Shown here: positions 18,101-24,144 of the stretch, one piece after another | Layout: every line of letters starts with the position of its first letter | Position numbering within the stretch: position 1 is the stretch's first letter | Source of the DNA: Cladosporium sp. IMV 00045 | Lineage: Eukaryota > Ascomycota > Dothideomycetes > Cladosporiales > Cladosporiaceae | DNA: 24,144 bases | Direction of reading: 5' to 3' | Assembly: GCA_001931905.2 (NCBI GenBank) | Contig: MSJI02000301.1 | Span: 1-24,144, forward strand | The notes under the pieces: generated by a model | The model's input: only the letters and a program-made list of their open reading frames with translations | The model's database searches: none | What the model was told of the DNA's origin: nothing | Position numbers and translations under genes: made by a program

Positions 18101-21100
18101 CCGGACCTTCTCAAGCAAGGCCCTTTCAAGCGAGCGCCATCCGTCACTTCGTCGAGATCGACGTCGTTCGACTTCCACGCAGGCAACAACTCCCCGGGCC
18201 AAACACCAGCATTGACTCCTTACCCGGAACTGTCACAACCATCCTACTTCAGTCTCAATCGCGAGCCTTCGCGAGAACCTTCGCGCCGTACCTCTGGGCA
18301 TAGAAGTGATAGTGGTGACAGCGAAGCGCTTTCAGCAATGTTCAGGCGCTTCTCTGTCGCAGATGGCCGATCTCCGATTGAGGAAGAAGCTGCGGATGAG
18401 GATGCCACCGAGTCACCCGACTCATACGGGCTGCAACCTGTACCCAGTCATTCGGGCCGGGTTGAGACGCCGCCTCAGCAGACTGCAATGCCGCCGCCTA
18501 TGATGGCCTTGTTCGACCCGCAAGACAGCAGCAGAAGATTCGTCGGCACGCCGGATTACCTGGCACCGGAGACTATCAACGGCTCCGGTCAGGATGAAAT
18601 GAGTGACTGGTGGTCTCTCGGCTGCATCATCTTCGAATGTCTGTATGGGCGTCCGCCTTTCAATGCTGACACGCCCGATGAGGTGTTCAAGAATATCCTT
18701 GCGCGCAACATTCAGTGGCCAGATGATGAAGATGAGGACTTTGCTTCTGAGGAGGCGAAGGATCTCATCAACAAACTGATTTGTCTGGACCCGAAAGAGC
18801 GTCTGGGTTCGAACAAAGATGATAAATACCCGAGCGGTGGTGACGAGATCAAAGCACACCCGTGGTTCTCACAGATCAACTGGGATACACTGCGGGATGA
18901 TGAAGCTGCTTTCATCCCTGCTGCGGAGAATCCAGAAGACACGGAATACTTCGACGCGCGTGGCGCTACGATGCAAGATTTCGCTCAGGAGTTTGAAGAT
19001 CAAGCATCCTCACCTTCGCAGACTCCTGGCGCCGACTACCCAGATCGTCCGCACGATGCACTGTCTCGGGTGAGAAGTCAGGTCAATGCCGCGGTCAAAC
19101 GCAACCTCATGCCACTGCACATCCCACCTCACGTCAGGGATCATCGCGCGCGCAGACTGAGCGAGCCTGCTGTCACTGATGACTTTGGCGCGTTCCAATT
19201 CAAGAACTTGCCTGTGCTGGAGAAGGCGAATAAAGATGTCATCCAGAAATTGCGAGCTGATGCCATGCAGGCTCAGGCGAAGACAGCGGCAGGCGGCGGG
19301 GTGACTTCGCCAGCGGTGGCATCGCCATCATCCGCGCCGTCTCTCGAGTCTAGTCCCATTGCCCCAGGTCCACTGAAGCGCACTCTATCATCTAACAAGG
19401 GTCATAATCGATCGCAGTCGCCGTCTTTGCTAAGCCACACTAACTCATCACCCAGTCGCGGATCACAACCGTCTTCTCCACTACTAGTATCGTTCAGCGC
19501 GGGCCAGAACCATGAACGACGCAAGACTTCAAGCGGAGCTACGAATTTTGCCCACTTGCAACAGAGCAATAGTTCGCTACAGCCGGGCAACTTCTTCGAG
19601 CAAGGCCCTCCTCGGTTACCTGCAGCGTTCAAGAACTCGGGAACGCCGTCGCCTGTTAAGGTCAATAAATCTGGCGCCAGTCAAATTTCGCAAGAACTGG
19701 CGCGGCAGAGGCAGTCGAGTGGCTCGTCGCCACGGCAGAGATCGCATACCATCGGTTCTCAGGATGGTGATCTACTGCCGGAGCTCGTACCTAGCCACCA
19801 CAAGCGACGGAGTGGAGTCTTCAATGTTTCGCCCTCTTCTTCAGACAATGAGGATAGTCGTCAAAACGCTCTTCTGCGGGTCCAGCGCCGTCGGCAAAGT
19901 CTGAGAAGGTCCTCCCAAGTCAGTCTTGGAGATGGACCCACTTTCCGAACGCTTGATGTGCTCGTCTGCGAGGATCATCCAGTCTCACGCCTGGTTATGG
20001 AGCGTCTACTGGAAAAGCTGCGCTGTCGAACAATCACGGTCACGAATGGGAGGGATGCTTTGCGTTATGCGTCGAGTGATATCAAATACGATATCATAAT
20101 GATGGAATACAAGCTGCCGCAAGTCAACGGTGCGGATGTTGCCCGGATGATCAGAGACACGAAGATCGCAAACTCTCACACGCCTATTGTCGCGGTCACC
20201 GGCTACCTGAAAGAACTCCAAGCACCACATCACTTCGATGCGCTTGTGGAGAAGCCGCCCACCAGGGAAAAGCTCGAGGAGGTCATGGGTCGCTTGTGTC
20301 AGTGGAAGGTGGCGCCGGAGGGCTGGAGGCCTTCGACGTCGCAAGGCCAGTCAATCCCTCTGTCACACTTGCGACACTCGCCGCAGTCTTCTTCGTTGCC
20401 TGCTTCCCTCGACGCTTGCAGTCCGACGAGCACGAATGTCTCGTCAAATAAAGACGGGACTGCATCAACAGCATGGACGACATTCTCCGAGCGCGAGAAT
20501 TCCATCGGCTCTCAAAGCTCGATAGGTTCCCGCGTCGACAGCATCCCTCGCATCATCAGCCGCCAACCAACCTTCGAGTACACCGACTCCGACCTCGAGC
20601 GCAACTTCGGCGGTCTAGGCATCTCCAACAACAGCAATCTCACCGCCGAACCAGAACAAAAAGGCTCCCTCTCCCCCCCTCCCCCCACAGAACTAGCGCA
20701 CCAATCCTCCGCGCCCGCCGCTCTCGAAACTCCCGAAGGCGGCGAACCCGAAGCAGCCGACTCCCCCCTAGCCCCGCGCAAACAGCCCTCCATGGAAGCC
20801 ATCGAAGCCAAGCGGCGCTCGCTGGAAAAAGTCCGCATGGAAAAAGAATCCGCGGCCGAAAGCGGCGACGACGAAGACGAAGAGCTCGGCCACAGCAGCA
20901 ACAGCAGCCGCGTGCGCTACCACTCGCCCGCGCGCCAGCGCAAGGAGAAACGCGCTTCGAGGCTGGGTATTGAGATGATGCGCACGAATTCGCAGGGCAG
21001 CGTCATTTCCAACGAGGATATTGCGGCGCTGAAGGAGAGTTCTGCGCGTGCTGCGGAGGGCGGCGTCGAGGAGGCGGGCACGATTAAGGAGGAGGAGCAG

Positions 21101-21508
21101 GAGGGGGAGCTGGAGAGGGGGTTTGAGAAGGGTCTGCGCTTGGAGGAGGGAGAAGAGAAACCAAATCCCCCAAGCGCCGCGGAGGTCGAGCAGACGGGCC
21201 ACCTCACGCCTCCTGTCGTCTTCCCGCAGGCTCCGGGGCATGTTTCTGCTGAGTTCGTGCAGCAGTCCTCTCTCGCCAGTCCCGCCGGGCATGAAGGCGA
21301 CAGTCCCAGCGGCGGAAAAGCAATCGGCACGCCGCCCACAAACGCAGGCCGAGAAGACGGCAGAGAGAAAGAAGAGGACATGGACGTCACCCCTCGCCCT
21401 CCTCTCCCCGTGACCCCCACAGGCGGCGGGAGCGGGAGTGGTGGCGAAGCGGACCCGGATCCTACGCCAAGGGGGGCGAGTTCGCCACTGCCTTTGCCTA
21501 GGAAGTGA
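15200..21508 (+). CDS. RIM15: Rim15/Ppk18-type PAS, zinc-finger, kinase and receiver-domain protein
   Basis: Large AGC-family serine/threonine kinase (2102 residues, no intron). In yeast the homologue integrates TOR, PKA and phosphate signals and drives quiescence through Igo1/2 and PP2A. Domains: PAS at about 51-140; zinc finger C281-x2-C284-x11-H296-x3-C300; kinase from about F801, with K830 (AIK), catalytic D925 in HRDLKPDN, DFG at 943-945 and GTPDYLAPE at 1116-1124, then HPWF near 1220 and an AGC tail. A Ser-rich insert of about 170 residues splits DFG from APE; in yeast Rim15 the same place holds Thr1075, the 14-3-3 control site. The receiver domain (about 1585-1705) keeps the acid pair E1591/D1592, T1667 and K1685 but has E1636 where the phospho-acceptor Asp is expected. 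Linkers and the 400-residue C-terminus are Ser/Pro/Glu-rich. Start ATG lies in good context (CAACCATGCC). Confidence 0.95.
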   Translation: MPDTPPVLAQQQGMLVPPAVAAIKEDAARQGAHRANMERTISMDIRDEREDLKKAAEQSMNAMLELDLEGKVRWVSPSWQDLTGHSAAGLIGKPISDCLLDNPTVFADCVDAIRQDDSKSKIIRFAVKLPESFWSDQTAEGGEETSEKAEPLDEPVDVTKSQDDDKDSAVVHIDNGSEKKDDEEAIATPDDQQVEPQDDKPVAVDLEAQGMLVYDRTTGEESHTMWMIKPVVSREITIDLPPVLVDSLGIGAEILANYLTLLADVGVHDPGNHPPPMPILCRLCERQITPWWFEKHTELCSQEHHAEMEVQMAQESLNEQRGAIVKVLDALEAQARAKSATSSDDGSATPAATPAEYKGMPIGPTSTPTSNPSSGRASPAVQSSSRSRDSSSSGFGHSRARSFAVRRPLARIVELVMDLCDTVMEISTPAIKDTKNYAPGEMRTLSPQSEGRIQQVLQWQSPSASALENEQGLASLCEDTSHLARSKVEAVFRHRQILEYSERIRIEYDVLVQECIEAAMEKAARIAAGELSDSSESSDSFQEPVPGPVPMQATQHIQVPVPDQEPLPEFHSENSSMSSSYPRPPSASAMAMALRNTSDPSISRRMSSAGSSRASSPQAGAITPKSHGGTQSVSEPYHFHKRGSIAMESDTGAESDGSMRSSLASGSYRRSDSPGADLSLSRIASHRSRERKRKSLVLPSLSASSRHQSPARVPPGPSSPLRMSRPRMSSTAADSVPSPITSPVLTTSEFTSPVIRAQHTHHRRQSSAALSDAVGRPSSPRLSGVSTLPQPRAVQTSIKDFEIIKPISKGAFGSVYLAKKKSTGDYYAIKVLKKGDMVAKNQVTNVKAERAIMMWQGESDFVAKLYWTFSSKDYLYLVMEYLNGGDCASLIKVLGALPEDWTQKYMAEVVLCVQHLHARQIVHRDLKPDNLLIESKGHLKLTDFGLSRMGMIGRQKRVLNAKPGDVPPDLLKQGPFKRAPSVTSSRSTSFDFHAGNNSPGQTPALTPYPELSQPSYFSLNREPSREPSRRTSGHRSDSGDSEALSAMFRRFSVADGRSPIEEEAADEDATESPDSYGLQPVPSHSGRVETPPQQTAMPPPMMALFDPQDSSRRFVGTPDYLAPETINGSGQDEMSDWWSLGCIIFECLYGRPPFNADTPDEVFKNILARNIQWPDDEDEDFASEEAKDLINKLICLDPKERLGSNKDDKYPSGGDEIKAHPWFSQINWDTLRDDEAAFIPAAENPEDTEYFDARGATMQDFAQEFEDQASSPSQTPGADYPDRPHDALSRVRSQVNAAVKRNLMPLHIPPHVRDHRARRLSEPAVTDDFGAFQFKNLPVLEKANKDVIQKLRADAMQAQAKTAAGGGVTSPAVASPSSAPSLESSPIAPGPLKRTLSSNKGHNRSQSPSLLSHTNSSPSRGSQPSSPLLVSFSAGQNHERRKTSSGATNFAHLQQSNSSLQPGNFFEQGPPRLPAAFKNSGTPSPVKVNKSGASQISQELARQRQSSGSSPRQRSHTIGSQDGDLLPELVPSHHKRRSGVFNVSPSSSDNEDSRQNALLRVQRRRQSLRRSSQVSLGDGPTFRTLDVLVCEDHPVSRLVMERLLEKLRCRTITVTNGRDALRYASSDIKYDIIMMEYKLPQVNGADVARMIRDTKIANSHTPIVAVTGYLKELQAPHHFDALVEKPPTREKLEEVMGRLCQWKVAPEGWRPSTSQGQSIPLSHLRHSPQSSSLPASLDACSPTSTNVSSNKDGTASTAWTTFSERENSIGSQSSIGSRVDSIPRIISRQPTFEYTDSDLERNFGGLGISNNSNLTAEPEQKGSLSPPPPTELAHQSSAPAALETPEGGEPEAADSPLAPRKQPSMEAIEAKRRSLEKVRMEKESAAESGDDEDEELGHSSNSSRVRYHSPARQRKEKRASRLGIEMMRTNSQGSVISNEDIAALKESSARAAEGGVEEAGTIKEEEQEGELERGFEKGLRLEEGEEKPNPPSAAEVEQTGHLTPPVVFPQAPGHVSAEFVQQSSLASPAGHEGDSPSGGKAIGTPPTNAGREDGREKEEDMDVTPRPPLPVTPTGGGSGSGGEADPDPTPRGASSPLPLPRK

Positions 21509-21764
21509 GAGGGCGAATTGGCATCTGGAGTTGGAGAAGAAGTGAAAGAAGGTGGTGCGGGGAGGAGGGGTGATTTGATATGTTGATGTGTTGATGTGAT
21601 GTGTTATGATTATGGCTTTCTCTTTTTTTCTTATTTTTTTATTTTTTTCTTGTCTCGTTTGTTAAATCGTTCGTTTTGAATTTTGAGCGTTTCCTTTTGT
21701 TTTTTTTGTTTTTTTCCACCGAAGGGAGAAGGCTGAGAAAAAGGGAGTTTGAACAGGTGTTTCA

Positions 21765-21804
<40 letters not shown>

Positions 21805-22215
21805 CTGTTCTTCATCGGAGAATTATATGTACCGTAACGCCATTCACGAAAGTTTTTCACCATGAGTTTGTTTCCCTTTACGTGTAATGACAAGCCTTCC
21901 TCTCTACGCGCTTGAAGTAAGATCAATGAGTGTTCTATGTTACTGTGGTTTTCCTGGTTTCCTTTCTTTGACTATGGTGGAAGCTCGGTTGCGGTTTTAT
22001 TCCATTCCTTTGAGTTTTCTGGGAATGAAGGGAAGGGAACGGCGAGAACGTCGATAATGGTAGTGAACATCGGCTTCACATATCTCTTTCGAGGATTGAG
22101 GAGTCGTGAGAATTCCTTCGGCCGTTCACCGTGGGTTGGTGGTGAACACGTGCATCAATCATTCCAAGCATCATCTATCTACATCTAAACCTGTCGTCCC
22201 AACCTCACACCCAAT
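21509..22215. other. convergent 3' region of RIM15-type and pepP genes
   Basis: About 700 bases between facing stop codons. The plus strand is T-rich from 21615 onward, including a 38-T homopolymer at 21767-21804. The 83- and 107-codon frames here lack any recognisable domain. No gene is supported. Confidence 0.6.
21767..21804 (+). repeat. poly(T) run of 38
   Basis: An uninterrupted homopolymer of T about 260 bases past the RIM15-type stop codon. The length is prone to slippage and assembly error. It could equally mark the A-rich end of an old retroposed copy on the minus strand, but no body of such an element was recognised. Confidence 0.9.
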
Positions 22216-23808
22216 TCAAACATCAACAGCCCCATTGCACAACCCCTCGACATCCTCGATCCTACTGCTCACAGTCGTCAGATTCTCACACCCGCCCTCT
22301 TTGACAACAACGTCATCCTCGATCCTCACGCCGCCCACGCTCCAGTACCGATCCAACACGCTCTCGTCAACGACCCCCTCCCACACCCCATCTTTCAGCT
22401 CCTGCCTGAGCGGGAACTCTCTGAAATAAATCCCGGGCTCGTTCGTGATGACGGCGTTGACGGGCAGTCTCCCGCGCACGCGCAAGTACGACAGGTAAGG
22501 GTCCGGATCGGCGTAGTCGGCGTTGCCGCCGCAGTCGTGCGTGTCCATGCCCAGGTAGTGGCCGAGGCCGTGCGGGAAGAAGCGCGTGGTGATTTTGCTT
22601 TCAAGGATCTGCTCGACGGACAGGCTCTGCTTGAGGATTCCCAGCGCGCGCAGACCCGCTGCAGCGATGGCGTGCGCGCGCATGTGCACCTCCTCCCACA
22701 GCACGCCCGCCTTGATCATGCCCATGCACTCGGTCTGCATGCGCAGCACGAGCGAGTACACCTCGCGGCTCTCCTTGGTGAAGCGGCCGTTGAGCGGGAA
22801 GGTGCGGGTGATGTCTGCGCAGTAGCAGTTGTACTCGGCGCCGGCGTCGAGGAGCATGTTGAGCTTGGCGCCGAGGGGCAGGTCGTTGTGGACGTAGTGC
22901 AGGGTGCTGGCGTTGGTGCCGGCGGCGCAGATGCAGCCGTACGCCATCTCCTTGCAGCCGTTGGCGTGGCAGTGCAGGACGAAGACGGCGTTGAGCTCGC
23001 GCTCGTTCGAGGCCGCATGCACGCTTGCCTGCACTTGCTTGTGCGCGTACGAGGAGACGATGTTGGCGTGCCGGATCATGGCGATCTCATGCTCGTCTTT
23101 GACCACGCGGCATTGCTCGATGGCGCGGCGGACGAGTCCGTCGTCGATGTTGGGCTGGAGGTGCTTGACGTTGTCTGCGTGGAAGATGGCGAGGTCCGAT
23201 CGGTCCTTGATGACTAGGAGAGTTTCGTTCTGCTTCTTGAGCATGTCCTGGACGGCCTTTCCAGATTTCAGTTCGTCGGTAGTAAGGACGTGGTCGACGT
23301 CGTACTTCTCCAGAGCCTCCTTCGGCAGCAGCGGCATGCCCGCCCACATCACGTACTCGGGGTCCACAGGCGGAATCCAGAGAGTCGACTTGTCGGCCGC
23401 GATGTCATAAGCAAAAGAACAATCCGGCATTTCGCACCCAGTCAGATAGTAGAAGTGGCGACGCTGTCTATCAAGTGCCGTTAGCATCACGATTCTCTCA
23501 TGTCAACTCCATTCCAAGTTGCTGTTCTCTCAACAAAGATCAAGACTCGCTACCCACCTGAAATGCGCCTCGGTGTCATCATCCTATCGCATCGAGTCAG
23601 CACCGTCCCAGTCTCATGAGAATGATCCATCCCCAAAAACATGACCTACTTCATTCTCCCTAAGCGTCTGCCCCTCCAAATAGATAACGCCGCTCTTCGG
23701 CCCATCATTCTCAGCGAGCCACTGCGCGACGCGGCGACAGTGGGCTTTGGCGGGGTATTTGCCTGAAGGCGGCGCGGGCAAGTCGGGGTTTGCGATTTGT
23801 TTGGCCAT
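22216..23808 (-). CDS. pepP: Xaa-Pro aminopeptidase (aminopeptidase P, M24B), PEPP type
   Basis: Metallopeptidase that removes an N-terminal residue preceding proline, in the cytosol for the fungal PEPP group. Three exons: 23808-23650, a 26-nt micro-exon 23583-23558, and 23467-22216, giving 478 residues, normal for the group. Introns (66 and 90 nt) have GTAGGT and GTGGGT donors, branch points GCTGAC and GCTAAC, and TAG acceptors. The join restores the expected ...AHFRQRRHFYYLTG. An N-terminal creatinase-like domain precedes the pita-bread catalytic domain. Metal ligands are D269 (LDAGAEYN), D280 (CADITRTFP), H365 (HGLGHYLG), E405 (NEPGIYF) and E445 (GVRIEDD); supporting histidines are H361 and H372. 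The start MAKQIANPDLPAPP matches where relatives begin, but the frame stays open with ATGs for 87 codons upstream (to 24069). Confidence 0.92.
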
Positions 23809-24144
23809 TCTTTCAATAATAAAATGAAAAGCGATGTTTCGACAAGTTCTTGCGGCTGTTCGTCTGAAGTTCAAGTTCGGCACGCGAGATACGAGCGAGA
23901 TAAAGTGTGATGAAAGAGCCGGCCGTAAGCGGGCTCCAAATCTCTCTCTCTCTCTCTCCACGGGACCGCGGCATGTGGACAGGGCGAGAGAGAGAGAATG
24001 TAACCTCATTACACGATGGAAATGGAAGACCGTACTTGTTACTCTTTCGTCTTCAATGATACTCTTCATGGAAGGGATCAGAGCAAATTCACTCTGCTCC
24101 GATATATTCGAATTATTTCATAATATCTACATGTGCCCAAGCTC
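23809..24144 (-). promoter_or_regulatory. upstream region and leader of pepP
   Basis: Upstream of the pepP start. It contains (TC)9 at 23941-23958 and (GA)6 at 23986-23997, which can pair into a long hairpin with an inner CCAC/GTGG stem. The pepP frame is open through this region to an ATG at 24069, so a longer N-terminus is formally possible. From 24070 to the end I see nothing definite. Confidence 0.4.
23941..23997. repeat. (TC)9 ... (GA)6 complementary microsatellites forming a hairpin
   Basis: Two complementary dinucleotide runs 27 bases apart on the same strand, with CCAC (23958-23961) and GTGG inside them also complementary. As DNA or as pepP leader RNA this can fold into a stem of 12 or more base pairs around a GC-rich loop. 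Confidence 0.7.

Noticed and set aside
22537..23217. 226-codon plus-strand frame opposite pepP
   Set aside because: Val/Ala/Asp/Gly-rich translation mirroring the pepP codons; antisense shadow.

Overview
The window looks like nuclear DNA of a filamentous ascomycete (Pezizomycotina; the class is not fixed by what I see, though a Dothideomycete would fit). Spliceosomal introns are short (51-90 nt, GT-AG, with CTGAC or CTAAC/CTAAT branch points). Genes are compact and on both strands, start codons often lie in CA-rich context, and the gene set is fungal: a Rim15-type kinase with PAS and receiver domains, the fused folate enzyme Fol1, a tannase-family esterase and the fungal form of complex I subunit NDUFA5.

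Layout. Bases 1-1485 (+) hold the C-terminal part of Cdc45, a replicative-helicase factor whose 5' part lies outside the window. A secreted tannase/feruloyl esterase (3434-1818, -, one intron) converges on it. Bases 3435-4836 carry no protein gene but hold a 25-bp inverted repeat built from a tRNA T-arm-like sequence, an intron-containing tRNA, probably His(GTG), and a hairpin. FOL1 (4837-7098, +, three introns) encodes HPPK and DHPS behind a long N-terminus with no recognised domain. A short-chain dehydrogenase (7742-8572, +) follows. It converges on a transmembrane ER protein disulfide isomerase (11028-8876, -), whose reading frame is broken by an apparent one-base deletion. That gene shares a divergent promoter with a mitochondrial complex I subunit (11617-12420, +). 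About 2.8 kb without a convincing protein gene then leads to the 2102-residue RIM15-type kinase (15200-21508, +). Finally a cytosolic-type Xaa-Pro aminopeptidase (23808-22216, -) with a 26-nt micro-exon closes the window.

The genes are mostly housekeeping and do not form a cluster or operon-like system. Themes are DNA replication, folate supply, secretory-pathway folding, respiration, nutrient signalling and peptide turnover. I found no transposon, CRISPR array or biosynthetic cluster.

Points most worth checking are the frameshift in the PDI gene, the tRNA-derived inverted repeat next to the tRNA gene, the Glu replacing the phospho-acceptor Asp in the Rim15 receiver domain, the Fol1 N-terminus without aldolase domains, the 26-nt micro-exon, and upstream ORFs before the SDR and RIM15 genes.
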